A stretch of 38,084 bases of DNA, taken from assembly GCA_947459115.1 (NCBI GenBank), contig CANHCC010000003.1, forward strand, positions 1 to 38,084, in the 5' to 3' direction. The DNA comes from Bacteroidota bacterium (GTDB taxonomy: Bacteria; Bacteroidota; Bacteroidia; J057; RFSG01). Of the stretch, positions 21,391 to 31,098 are shown one piece after another; position 1 is the stretch's first letter; each line of letters begins with the position of its first letter. The position numbers and the translations under genes are program-made. Below the pieces are notes generated by a model. It was not told the origin of the DNA, searched no databases, and worked only from the letters and a program-made list of their open reading frames with translations.

Positions 21391-22856
21391 AGTTTCCCTT
21401 TTCCCAAAGAATGTTGCTCAATCCATTCTTCCAATCGAATCAATTCAAAGGAGGCGGGATTAAAAGGCACTTTATGATGATAATCCTGTAAGCGAGCAAT
21501 TTCCTTTTTCAGATAGGACTCTGCTGCAAAAAAATCAAACTGATGTTTATGCCAAATGGAAATTATCTCTGTCAGTAATTGTCCACGGGTAGTATCTTCT
21601 TCCGGCTGCGTGCGACGGATAAATTGTTTTAGATTTTCTATCCGGCTGTCCAGTATATCACGCTTCCCAGCCTCGTATAAACTCATAATTTCCAAAAGCC
21701 TCAGGGCGATATTCCAACCCGATTTATCGGCCATGACCGGTGTGGCTTCAATCAACTGACGATTACATTCCCGGAAATTGCCTTCTTTGAAGCGGAGGGC
21801 AGCTTCAAAATACTTCCATCTTCCAATTCTAATCTTTGATATGGCGAGCATTGGGTGTTGCACGGCTTGCTTCAAAATATCGTTACAACGATTTAAGTCA
21901 TTCTTTAAAAACGCAATTCGAAAATCTGTTTCCAGAGCAATCAGAAAATTCACCTCGTCCGTCTTATACAAAGACAGGGTCGCTTTGATGAAGGTAGATG
22001 CCCTGTGAAATTCTCCCCCTCTGAGACACACTTCAGACAACTGTAATAATGCAGCCCCTTCCCTCTGCCTGGATTGAAGGGCAGGAGACTGTCTCACCAA
22101 TTCTAGCAATTCTTGAGAAAATCGGCGGGCAGAAACAGAATCATGGGTGATCAGATGATAATAAATAGCAATCTTCAAATAATAAAATCCAATCTGGGGA
22201 TGCGCTGTGGTCTCCCAAATGTGCTTTAAAACATTAAGGGTATTTAAGGCGTCTTCAAATTCCTGGGCATCTTTAAAGGTCGTTGAAGCCAATAAACCAG
22301 ACATTCGATAATACAGAATACTGGCCTCCTGATATTGCGCCACCTGCTGACTTAATATTCTCAATTCCTCCACTGCCCTCAATAACTCTGTGGCCGGCAT
22401 ACTGTTACAAGCATGGCGAAATAGCAACATTTGGGCATGAAAACACTCCTCCAAAAAAAAATACTTTTTAGAGGTAACGATTACCTGTTCCAATAAATTC
22501 TTACTAGCCGCATAAGCTCCCCGTCCCATCAGGATCTCGCCCTGAATCAATCGTTTTTTTGTGGTAAGGAGGGCAACAACATGTTCAGCGTCGTATTCCT
22601 TAAGACTTCTTTCCCCCAGAAGGGACTCCTCCATTAACTTTTTTAATCGTGCTTTGGTTACACGAAAACTATTCTCCGCATCCTTCTGGTATAATTTTCG
22701 AGCAAAAAAATTTTCCTCCTCTTTGGGATATTTTACAAGCAGTTCGAAAAGTTTACCAACTTTCTCAAATTCATGCGGATTATTGCGAATCTGTGATTTG
22801 ATTCGTTTGATTTCCTGTAAAGAGAGTTTTTGATAAATATCTTGTATGAGATCCAT
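21387..22856 (-). CDS. Hypothetical alpha-helical (TPR-like) protein
   Basis: Long helical repeats, no recognised catalytic motif; start at MDLIQDIYQK preferred over 22913. Confidence 0.6.
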   Translation of the reverse strand: MDLIQDIYQKLSLQEIKRIKSQIRNNPHEFEKVGKLFELLVKYPKEEENFFARKLYQKDAENSFRVTKARLKKLMEESLLGERSLKEYDAEHVVALLTTKKRLIQGEILMGRGAYAASKNLLEQVIVTSKKYFFLEECFHAQMLLFRHACNSMPATELLRAVEELRILSQQVAQYQEASILYYRMSGLLASTTFKDAQEFEDALNTLNVLKHIWETTAHPQIGFYYLKIAIYYHLITHDSVSARRFSQELLELVRQSPALQSRQREGAALLQLSEVCLRGGEFHRASTFIKATLSLYKTDEVNFLIALETDFRIAFLKNDLNRCNDILKQAVQHPMLAISKIRIGRWKYFEAALRFKEGNFRECNRQLIEATPVMADKSGWNIALRLLEIMSLYEAGKRDILDSRIENLKQFIRRTQPEEDTTRGQLLTEIISIWHKHQFDFFAAESYLKKEIARLQDYHHKVPFNPASFELIRLEEWIEQHSLGKGKL

Positions 22857-22981
22857 CCGATTGGTGATTATATGTGAAGATACGGATTTCCATACTGTAT
22901 CAGATGAATACACCCCTTGATTTCAGATAAAAAAAAGGCTCCGCTTACATGGAAAATTGTGCGCTTACCCCTACCCCACAT

Positions 22982-24244
22982 TCAAGGCAAAGATTGACTC
23001 AATTCTTTCAAAAAAGGAAAGCCGATCTTTGCATATTCATATACGCCGTCGTTCAAGATACCATCTTGATTAACATATATGGTGGCTGAAAGTACCCATG
23101 CTTTTTGATCTTTTTTATCTAATATGTAGGCACTTTCTGTTAGAAATCCATAGGCCTGCCCAACGATATTATACACTTCCAGAGAATCCGGTTCCCGAAG
23201 GGCCGGATTTTGCCCACAGAAAAAATAACAGGTAATAGCCTCATGATAAGGTTTTGAAAGATACTTCTGAATACCGGTTTGAGATGGCTTCATGCGAAGG
23301 GCTGCTTTCAAAAGACTATCCGATACAGGGGCCAATAGAAAGCGCTGATCCTTGGGCACGATAGTGGGATGAAACAAAACGGTCATCATGCGATGGAGCT
23401 CAAGTAATGGCAGAACATTAGATCCTCTGAATTCTCTGGCAGGGCCTGTTTCACCGGAAGCCCCCCTCCATGCAGTCCCTACTTTAGTATGTTGCATCTC
23501 TGGCCAACCCCAATTGACACTATCCTGTTGCCGGTTAAGGACATAAAATTCTTTACCATTCTTATCCTGAAAATGAACCTCCGAGGACCAAAGATTTTGC
23601 TCCTGTCCACAGGAAGGCTGAAACTTTTGCAGAATTCTGGAATGCGCATACCCCATTGCGTTCAGACGATGATTTAAAAATCCTCTGCCATTAAACTCAA
23701 ATAATGCATTGTAGGCTTCATCCTCACTCACCACCAAGGCGGCAAGTATAAGATTCCGAAGATTAAGAACTTCTTTGGAGCCAGGGAGTAATTCCCGGCG
23801 AGAAGGCCGGCAGGATGTTCCATTCCCTTCCATTAACATGGGCGTTTCTTCCGTTACGCCATTCGGTCGTAATTGATCCAGTTTTTCAAGTGCCAATGCG
23901 GCACTGGGTAATTTGACAGTACTCGCCGGATTAAAATATTCCTCCGGCCGGAGATGGAAGGAATAATGTTTCAAAGTGGGAGCAGCAGACAATGGGTTAT
24001 CAATCTGTGTAAGAATAATCTGAAGTTTAAATACATCAGGATTCGAAACCACCCGACGCATAACTTCAGACCCTTTGAGAAGTCGTGATTTTAAGGTCAT
24101 GGTATCTGTCTGAGCGTAATCGAGTATATTATCTTTGAGATCGTCAGAAGCTTGTTCCACCTTAGGAGAATTACTCTGCCCGCAGGCAGTAAAACTTGCG
24201 AGCCCAGATATAATAAACAAAAATATTATATACTTAATTATCAT
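22982..24244 (-). CDS. Serine hydrolase / class A beta-lactamase-like lipoprotein
   Basis: 'FNPASTVKLPSAALALEKL' SxxK motif; 'VSEDEAYNALFEF' second motif; lipobox 'GLASFTACGQ'. Confidence 0.8.
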   Translation of the reverse strand: MIIKYIIFLFIISGLASFTACGQSNSPKVEQASDDLKDNILDYAQTDTMTLKSRLLKGSEVMRRVVSNPDVFKLQIILTQIDNPLSAAPTLKHYSFHLRPEEYFNPASTVKLPSAALALEKLDQLRPNGVTEETPMLMEGNGTSCRPSRRELLPGSKEVLNLRNLILAALVVSEDEAYNALFEFNGRGFLNHRLNAMGYAHSRILQKFQPSCGQEQNLWSSEVHFQDKNGKEFYVLNRQQDSVNWGWPEMQHTKVGTAWRGASGETGPAREFRGSNVLPLLELHRMMTVLFHPTIVPKDQRFLLAPVSDSLLKAALRMKPSQTGIQKYLSKPYHEAITCYFFCGQNPALREPDSLEVYNIVGQAYGFLTESAYILDKKDQKAWVLSATIYVNQDGILNDGVYEYAKIGFPFLKELSQSLP

Positions 24245-24287
24245 TTATAAAATCTAAAAATGCATGTAATAATAAAAATCGAATGTA

Positions 24288-25670
24288 TTATTCATGTAAA
24301 TCTTCATTTACTTTTTTAGGAGTTGTATTTGAATCCCTGATAAAAAACCAAATAAAAACACCAATCGCAGAAATTCCGAGGCCGGAGATGGATTCCCATG
24401 GCTGATAGATTAATCCATATACCATTAACCACAGACTAAAGGCCAGAAAAATACCAGGTATCCAGGGGAATGCCGGTGCAAGATAGGCGATACCGGCTGT
24501 ACCGTGTTTATACCGGGCATACACCATACCTGCGACACTCAAAAAGGCAAATAAATTCAGAGTAAATCCAACATATAAAATGACTTCCTGAAAAGAAGCT
24601 GTGAATATATAAAAGGATATTATTACCCATTGTAAGAGGAGTGCCGGAATTGGTATTCCAAAAGTATTCAGGTGGCCTAAGCGCCTTAAGGCTTTATATT
24701 CAGAAGCCATTACCTGCATCACTCTGGATCCGGCAATAATCATAGAGCTCATGCCGGAAACCAAAAGAAGCGCAATGACCAGACCTAAAATATCACCAGC
24801 TTGTTGACCCCATATTTTTCGGGAGAAGATTAATCCAACATCGACTTGCCCGTTTAATTCTTCCATCGGTACTGCCCATAAAAAGGCCGCATTAATCAGC
24901 ACATAAATCCCCACCACCACAAGCGTTCCCATCATCAAACTTCTTGGTAAATTTTTAGAGGGATTCGATATTTCTCCTGCGATATAGGCAGATGCATTCC
25001 AGCCGGAGTAGGCGTAAGAAACAAAATATAAGGAGATAACAAATCCCGGACTGACAATTTCAGAGAAAGCGGTTGGATTTGGAATAAAAGAAACGGTTGA
25101 GGGCGCAGCAAAAAAACCGAATCCAATTAAGACGAGCATCACGCCGATTTTAAAAATCGTAAACAAATTTTGAAATCCTCCGCTCACGCGATGTGATAAA
25201 GCATGCACCAGAGTAATGATTGTAGCACCAATCCAGGCAAACAACACGGGCGTTGAGACAGGCATTCCGGAAAAATATTCCGGCCACCGCATGGCATGCG
25301 TGAGATAACTCCCCATAGCAAGCCCTGAGGCAGCTATAGGTGCGGCAAATCCCACAAGGGCAGAAGCCCATCCGGAAGCAAAGCCCAATGCAGGATGAAA
25401 CATTTTTGCGAGGTAACGATATTCCCCGCCTGAACCAGGAAACCGGGTACCTAATTCCGCATAGGCCATAGCCCCGCAAAAGCAGGCAATTCCTCCAAGA
25501 ATCCAAAGGAAAAGAATTGAAAATCCTTGTTGCAAAACTGCAACTTGAAAGCCTAGACTGGTCAGGACACCGGTCCCGACCATACTGGCAACGACAATGG
25601 CAAATGCTGTTAGCGGGCTATAATGACGGTGGGGCGTTTCACCTGACATGGGAGGGCATTCATCAGGCAA
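24288..25670 (-). CDS. APC superfamily amino acid permease
   Basis: 'ASMVGTGVLTSLGFQ', 'AYAELGTRFPGSGGEYRYL', multiple TM helices. Confidence 0.93.
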   Translation of the reverse strand: MPDECPPMSGETPHRHYSPLTAFAIVVASMVGTGVLTSLGFQVAVLQQGFSILFLWILGGIACFCGAMAYAELGTRFPGSGGEYRYLAKMFHPALGFASGWASALVGFAAPIAASGLAMGSYLTHAMRWPEYFSGMPVSTPVLFAWIGATIITLVHALSHRVSGGFQNLFTIFKIGVMLVLIGFGFFAAPSTVSFIPNPTAFSEIVSPGFVISLYFVSYAYSGWNASAYIAGEISNPSKNLPRSLMMGTLVVVGIYVLINAAFLWAVPMEELNGQVDVGLIFSRKIWGQQAGDILGLVIALLLVSGMSSMIIAGSRVMQVMASEYKALRRLGHLNTFGIPIPALLLQWVIISFYIFTASFQEVILYVGFTLNLFAFLSVAGMVYARYKHGTAGIAYLAPAFPWIPGIFLAFSLWLMVYGLIYQPWESISGLGISAIGVFIWFFIRDSNTTPKKVNEDLHE

Positions 25671-26568
25671 TCCTTATGGATCGACCAATTTTCAAAACGG
25701 TTTTAGGGGAAAGATTTTTGTTCATCCTACAAATTGCGGATACCGAGGTACGGTTGCGAGACGCAATTTTGCCTAGTGTATCCCCTTTTCGAATTCTGTA
25801 CCAAACTTCCTGAGGTTCTTCAGGTTCTTGAGGCGGCTCCGGAGTTCCTCCCGGGGATTGTTCCGTTCCTTCCGGAAGCAAGGTTGCTTCAGAATATCTG
25901 GGCGCAGTTTCGGAAGGAATCGCCATCTGACCTTCCGCCACCAATGGGGTCAATGTTTTATTTTGTAAGTCAATAACCTTCTGGATATCGATCGCCACAT
26001 CTTTGTGCCGTAATTCAAGATGAAGATGAGGAGAACGACTTCTACCTGTTGACCCGCCTAAACCTATCACTTGACCGGCAGAAACCTCCTGATCAGGTTT
26101 TACCTTGATTTTTGAAAGATGAGCATACCAGGTTTCCAATCCATTGGGATGACGAATAATAACAAGATTACCATAACCACCGCGGTTGTACATAGCGTAA
26201 CGCACCTTACCATCAAAAGCCGCTGCAATAGGATCTCCGGTGTTTAAGTCAATATCCACGCCTTTGTGGCCTTTCCCAAATCCTCTCCAGATTTTTCCGG
26301 AACAAGGAATGGCGAAATTCATGCCTCGGATTTTCTCAGCGAGTTCAGCATCAGAAATAACTTGTTTGGGTTCACCCAAATAGGCAAATATCTGGCGTTG
26401 ATCCCAGTTGGTTTCATATGCCTGTGTCTGAATGCGAGTCGTATCTGCACTTTTACGAACCGGGTCTTCCGGAAAGCCGGCATTTATATATGGATTTCCT
26501 GCCATGACCCCTTCCGCGGGAAAGAGAATGGTAAGAATTCCAAAAATGTAAAAAGACCAAAATTTCAT
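25663..26568 (-). CDS. M23 family peptidase with C-terminal LysM domain
   Basis: 'GKGHKGVDIDLNTGDPIAAAFDGKV', 'SPHLHLELR', LysM 'YRIRKGDTLGKIASRNRTSVSAICRMN'. Confidence 0.94.
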   Translation of the reverse strand: MKFWSFYIFGILTILFPAEGVMAGNPYINAGFPEDPVRKSADTTRIQTQAYETNWDQRQIFAYLGEPKQVISDAELAEKIRGMNFAIPCSGKIWRGFGKGHKGVDIDLNTGDPIAAAFDGKVRYAMYNRGGYGNLVIIRHPNGLETWYAHLSKIKVKPDQEVSAGQVIGLGGSTGRSRSPHLHLELRHKDVAIDIQKVIDLQNKTLTPLVAEGQMAIPSETAPRYSEATLLPEGTEQSPGGTPEPPQEPEEPQEVWYRIRKGDTLGKIASRNRTSVSAICRMNKNLSPKTVLKIGRSIRIA

Positions 26569-26575
26569 AAGTCGA

Positions 26576-27712
26576 TTACAAAGTTCGCATTTTTTTAGCA
26601 AAAATCAGATTGGTCTGACGAAATTGTTGATTGTATCCAATGATAAATCCAGTTTTTCTCACCTTGGCAGAGTCTGCAAACAGACTTTTCAATTCCGGCT
26701 GATAAAAAGAAGCAAACAGCGGAATGGTCTGAGTATATTCTCCAAATACTTGAATATCATCAAATTGATTTTTCAAAAATTTCAAAGGCACACCGGAATC
26801 GTCTTGAAGAAGAACTGAAGACTGCTCTAAAATGTGACCGCGGATTGTAGAAAAGGGAGCCTGATGCAATAAATAGGAGGCAGCTTTTAAAAACACCCCA
26901 AATTCCCCTTGATTTTTAAGAAATTGTGTGAAAGCCGGCGTCTGTTTTAACCCTGAATCCGATAGATCAATAGAAAAGTAATACAAAACTCTTTCTTTAG
27001 TTTCTCCTGCTTTTTGATAATAGATGATATTAGATTGTGTGCGTGATGTATCAGCAGAGACCGCGAGACTTCCATCCGATAAAAGCTTAGACGGCAGAAT
27101 TCGGTTAATCTGATATCCACTTCGGGCCAAATAGAACACAATGGGGTGTAGCGTTCCATTGAGTCTTATTTGCTTCAATTCCTTTTCCATGCTTAGCGTG
27201 CGAAAAAAGCCTAACTCATTAGAAAAAAACAAGGATTGACTAAGCTTTGACAAATAGCTTTGGCGCTCAGGATTTGGAAGAGAATCAGGGATAAAAAGAG
27301 AACCCGGAGGCTCAAGACCTACCATGATAAGGGTATCTATTTCCGGAAAAAACACATTGGCATACAAAAAGTCGCCTCCGGAGAAAGGATAAAAGAGCTT
27401 TCGAACTTTTTTAACCGGCGCAAGAAAGGAATCTCTAAAATTTAAAATAGGATTGATTTTTCCGGTAACAACCTTACGCCAAATATTATTAGAGGACTCT
27501 TGATATTTCAGATACCCGGAGGAAGTATCCTGAGTGGATAAGCCAGAAATCCAGAGCGCAAAAGCCTGATGCTGGGGATTCATGACAACAGGTGATGACA
27601 CCTCGGCATCTTCCTTTGAGGGATTGTTCTGATTGTTGTCTGCCTGAGAAGAACCGGAAGTTGTACAGGCAATGCAACCAAAACAGAAAATTAAGAATAA
27701 CAACTTTTTCAT
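26576..27712 (-). CDS. Hypothetical lipoprotein
   Basis: Lipobox 'FCFGCIACTTSG'; no recognised domain. Confidence 0.7.
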   Translation of the reverse strand: MKKLLFLIFCFGCIACTTSGSSQADNNQNNPSKEDAEVSSPVVMNPQHQAFALWISGLSTQDTSSGYLKYQESSNNIWRKVVTGKINPILNFRDSFLAPVKKVRKLFYPFSGGDFLYANVFFPEIDTLIMVGLEPPGSLFIPDSLPNPERQSYLSKLSQSLFFSNELGFFRTLSMEKELKQIRLNGTLHPIVFYLARSGYQINRILPSKLLSDGSLAVSADTSRTQSNIIYYQKAGETKERVLYYFSIDLSDSGLKQTPAFTQFLKNQGEFGVFLKAASYLLHQAPFSTIRGHILEQSSVLLQDDSGVPLKFLKNQFDDIQVFGEYTQTIPLFASFYQPELKSLFADSAKVRKTGFIIGYNQQFRQTNLIFAKKMRTL

Positions 27713-27758
27713 GCGAGTAAGAATGAAGGTGCAAAATTAATCTGAATACAACTCAGTT

Positions 27759-27929
27759 GGTAATTTACCGGAAGGGGGGGGGTAAGTAACTTACCGGAAG
27801 GGGGGGTAAGTAACTTACCGGAAGGGGGGTAAGTAACTTACCGAAGGGGGGTAAGTAACTTACCAAGGGGGGTAAGTAACTTACTAGGGGGGGTAAGTAA
27901 CTTACCAAGGGGGGGTAAGTAACTTACCC
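27759..27929. repeat. Tandem palindromic array C: 7 copies of GGTAAG-TAA-CTTACC with poly-G spacers, plus one variant GGTAATTTACC
   Basis: TAAGTAACTTA starts at 27783, 27807, 27830, 27852, 27873, 27894, 27916 (spacing 24, 23, 22, 21, 21, 22); G tracts of 6-9 nt. Confidence 0.97.
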
Positions 27930-27994
27930 GTCTGAATATTGAACCTGGCAGATGTGTAAAGCGTTTGAAGAAAGGATTACTATTTTTGTACCCT

Positions 27995-29080
27995 ATGACC
28001 ATAAACGAAAAACAGGTTCTTGATGCACTGAGAGAGGTGGAAGACCCGGATTTAAAAAAAGATCTGGTAACGCTGAATATGATTCGAAACCTTCATATCG
28101 AAGGAAAAAGAATCTCCTTTACTGTCATGCTTACAACTCCGGCATGCCCAATGAAGGAAATGATACACAATGCCTGTGTTCGCGCCATACACCTCCTGGT
28201 TTCACAAGAGGCTGAGGTTGAAATTGAAATGAGCGCAGAAGTAACAGGTCGCAAACCCAAAGACCAGGTTTTACCAGGTGTAAAAAATATTATCGCAGTC
28301 GCCTCAGGAAAAGGAGGCGTTGGAAAATCCACCGTATCCATGAATCTTGCGATTGCTCTTACCAGATCCGGTTCGAAAGTTGGATTGATGGACGCGGACA
28401 TCTATGGCCCCAGCCTACCAATTATGAGTGGCCTTCAGGGAGAACAACCCATGGCCCATAATCGGGATGGGAAACAATGGATTCAGCCATTGGAAAGATT
28501 TGGAATTAAATTAATGTCCATAGGTTTTCTGGTCCCTCAGGACCATGCGATTATCTGGAGAGGTCCAATGGCCTCTAAGGCACTTGGGCAATTTATTACA
28601 GATGTAGATTGGGGGGAACTGGATTATTTAATTGTGGATTTGCCTCCCGGCACAGGAGACATCCATTTAACTCTGGTACAACATCTGCCCCTGACAGGCG
28701 CTGTAATTGTAACCACCCCACAGGCCGTTGCGCTCGCAGATGCCAGAAAAGGACTAGCAATGTTCCAATCCGATGCAGTGAAAGTACCCGTTCTGGGAGT
28801 GATTGAAAACATGTCCTGGTTCTCTCCTCCCGATATGCCTGAGAAAAAATATCATCTGTTTGGAAAAGATGGCGGAAAAGATTTATCCATTGAAAAAGGG
28901 GTTCCTCTTTTAGGTCAGATTCCGATGGTTGAAAGCCTGAGAACAGGTGGAGACATTGGGGTACCTGCAGCATTAGAGGCTGAAGGATTGGTCGCTGAAG
29001 CATATTTAAATTTAGCAGGGGAAGTGGCTCGACAGGTATCTATGCAGAATTCCCGTACCTTTGATACAGTCATTTCATAA
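27995..29080 (+). CDS. Mrp/NBP35 (ApbC)-family Fe-S cluster carrier P-loop ATPase
   Basis: N-terminal DUF59/MIP18-like domain, 'VASGKGGVGKSTVSMNLAIAL', 'GLMDADIYGPSLP'. The track start at 27965 is a TTG; ATG at 27995 preferred. Confidence 0.96.
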   Translation: MTINEKQVLDALREVEDPDLKKDLVTLNMIRNLHIEGKRISFTVMLTTPACPMKEMIHNACVRAIHLLVSQEAEVEIEMSAEVTGRKPKDQVLPGVKNIIAVASGKGGVGKSTVSMNLAIALTRSGSKVGLMDADIYGPSLPIMSGLQGEQPMAHNRDGKQWIQPLERFGIKLMSIGFLVPQDHAIIWRGPMASKALGQFITDVDWGELDYLIVDLPPGTGDIHLTLVQHLPLTGAVIVTTPQAVALADARKGLAMFQSDAVKVPVLGVIENMSWFSPPDMPEKKYHLFGKDGGKDLSIEKGVPLLGQIPMVESLRTGGDIGVPAALEAEGLVAEAYLNLAGEVARQVSMQNSRTFDTVIS

Positions 29081-29086
29081 ATCATC

Positions 29087-29335
29087 ATGAGTGCAAGAAC
29101 TGCTGAATTAGAGCAAAAAATTGAAACTGCCCTGGATACCATTCGCCCTTATCTTCAATCGGATGGAGGAGGCGTGCGTTTGGTAGATATTACAGAGGAG
29201 GGAGTTGTACAGTTGGAATTGACCGGCGCCTGCGGGGATTGCAGCATGAGCAGCATGACTATGAAAGCAGGCATTGAACAGGCCATTCGAAAAGCAGCCC
29301 CTGAAGTAACCCGGGTGGAAGCCATCAATGGGTAA
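29087..29335 (+). CDS. NifU C-terminal domain (Nfu-type) Fe-S scaffold
   Basis: 'RPYLQSDGGGVRLVDITEEGVVQLELTGACGDCSMSSMTMKAGIEQAIRKAAPEV'. Confidence 0.95.
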   Translation: MSARTAELEQKIETALDTIRPYLQSDGGGVRLVDITEEGVVQLELTGACGDCSMSSMTMKAGIEQAIRKAAPEVTRVEAING

Positions 29336-29543
29336 AAATATTTTTATTTGCGCCATCCTGATTTTTCAGGGTTCACAAACCTGGGCTCAAATGACTTATG
29401 AAGGAAGGTTAACGCCTAACGAATCACGCGCCTGGCTTTATGGGAGCCTCACGGTTTTTGCATTATTACTTCTATTGGTTTACAACATGGAAAAAATATC
29501 CCCCTGGATTCGAGAACGGTTTCGTAAATTCACAGGCAAATAA
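29328..29543 (+). CDS. Small membrane protein of unknown function
   Basis: 71 aa, N-terminal signal-like segment and one TM 'WLYGSLTVFALLLLLVYNM'; overlaps nfu by 8 bp. Confidence 0.65.
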   Translation: MGKNIFICAILIFQGSQTWAQMTYEGRLTPNESRAWLYGSLTVFALLLLLVYNMEKISPWIRERFRKFTGK

Positions 29544-29643
29544 TTACGCCACCTGATTACAGTCTCCAATAATACCCCTCAGGCAGTATCTTCCTGTTAT
29601 TAAAAGATGACCTGTTTCTTGTGGCGCATAGCAGAATTAAAAC

Positions 29644-30480
29644 ATGATGCCAATCCAATTTAAATCAGCCAATCTTTGCTGTTCCATGGCCCCCGTTAAA
29701 TGGTTTCTTCCCCTAATTGCCGGCGCCACTCTTTTACTCCCCGGATGTTATTCAATCCGGAAAAACGAGAAAAATATACCTGTTTACAAACGAAAAGAAG
29801 CACTTCCTGCTTACACGGAGAAAACGCAGGCCGTTGAAATCGTCGATACAGAATCGCCCAAACCAGTAGAATCCTCCCCTACGCCCTCCACCACCTCCTC
29901 AACGGAAATGAATGCGACGGAAAGTACCGCCACTTCAGCAGAAACATCTGCACAACCTACCCAAGAACGCATTCACCGTATGGTACATGAATCCAAAATG
30001 GAAATCATCGCTTCGGGCATGAGTGCGGAATATGTAGAAGCCCATTTTAAAGTTGTTGAAATGATAGACGAAGAGACCGAGAAAAAAGTGATCTGGCGTT
30101 ATCAAATTGGGGAATATCAAATTGAAATTATTGACCTGGTGAATTGGAATATGGATGCGCAGGGCAACATCCAATATACCCACAACATTCGTCAGGAGTG
30201 GGGCACAACCAGAAACATTGAGACTGTCATTTCCTCAGCAGAGGCCGATCAAGCGATGCGCAATTGCATTGGAGATTACGAAGGAGCCGTTTTAAAATAC
30301 ACCGCACTTGAACTACCTGGCTCTGCCTCTCCCTGGCTAATAGCCAAAAGCACCAAGCCTGCACCGGGTGGTTCTCCCGAGGACAAAATTTTCCTGCAAG
30401 GATATATCAATTTAGAAACCGGTGCCTGTCACAAAGAAATCGCAGGAGTCATCCATACACCGTTAGATGACAGAAAGTAA
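29644..30480 (+). CDS. Hypothetical lipoprotein
   Basis: Lipobox 'ATLLLPGCYS'; Ser/Thr-rich linker; no recognised domain. Confidence 0.65.
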   Translation: MMPIQFKSANLCCSMAPVKWFLPLIAGATLLLPGCYSIRKNEKNIPVYKRKEALPAYTEKTQAVEIVDTESPKPVESSPTPSTTSSTEMNATESTATSAETSAQPTQERIHRMVHESKMEIIASGMSAEYVEAHFKVVEMIDEETEKKVIWRYQIGEYQIEIIDLVNWNMDAQGNIQYTHNIRQEWGTTRNIETVISSAEADQAMRNCIGDYEGAVLKYTALELPGSASPWLIAKSTKPAPGGSPEDKIFLQGYINLETGACHKEIAGVIHTPLDDRK

Positions 30481-30510
30481 AAATTGATTTTCCGATACCC
30501 AATGAAACCT

Positions 30511-30547
30511 AAAAAAAAGCCCTCAAAATGAGGGCTTTCTTTTTTTT
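30511..30547. terminator. Bidirectional Rho-independent terminator
   Basis: AAAGCCCTCA-AAA-TGAGGGCTTT with A tract before and T tract after, between convergent genes. Confidence 0.92.
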
Positions 30548-30566
30548 AAATTATGCTGCTGTGTTT

Positions 30567-31079
30567 TTAAAAATCATAGAGGATAACTTTCTTCATATCC
30601 ACATTTTCCGGAGGAAGATTGTTTAGTTTCAGCTGAACCTGCTCTACAGGGAAACAAAAACAACATTTATTTTGATCCATGGCCTGCCCGGAAGAAATTC
30701 GATTAACCTTTAGAATGGTAATCGTATCCTTCAGGTTAAATTCTGCATTAGTTATGACATAACGGGTCATAGGATTAGGGAGAAGCAAGGCTTTGCAAGA
30801 ATCCGCCAGACCATAAGAGTATAACCACTTACCGGTATCCGTCAAGCTGCTTATGGAGTAACCGGATATCTGAGTTCCCACATGAAAAGCGGAATCACAA
30901 TATTTTTTGGCAGTATCCACATACTCGATTACCACATGATTTTTGGGGCAATCCGGACACACTTTATCCTTACATACATCCTTGGTACAGGATGGAAGGA
31001 TAAAAAATCCGAGAACAAAAATTAAGAGCAGAGAGGGCTGAGTGAATTTTCCTGACCAGACAGAGAGGTTTGTTTTCAT
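30567..31079 (-). CDS. Hypothetical lipoprotein, Cys-rich
   Basis: Lipobox 'LGFFILPSCTKD'; 'CKDKVCPDCPKNH' cysteines. Confidence 0.65.
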   Translation of the reverse strand: MKTNLSVWSGKFTQPSLLLIFVLGFFILPSCTKDVCKDKVCPDCPKNHVVIEYVDTAKKYCDSAFHVGTQISGYSISSLTDTGKWLYSYGLADSCKALLLPNPMTRYVITNAEFNLKDTITILKVNRISSGQAMDQNKCCFCFPVEQVQLKLNNLPPENVDMKKVILYDF

Positions 31080-31098
31080 GTGTAAGGGGATTGATAAA

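Noticed and set aside
27759-27929. CRISPR array
   Set aside because: Units of 21-24 bp with only poly-G spacers, no unique spacers and no cas genes; arrays A (17 bp) and B (18 bp) rejected for the same reasons.
29547-29626. Distant inverted repeat CGCCAC ... GTGGCG in an intergenic region
   Set aside because: Only 6-bp arms about 70 nt apart; not distinguishable from chance by eye.
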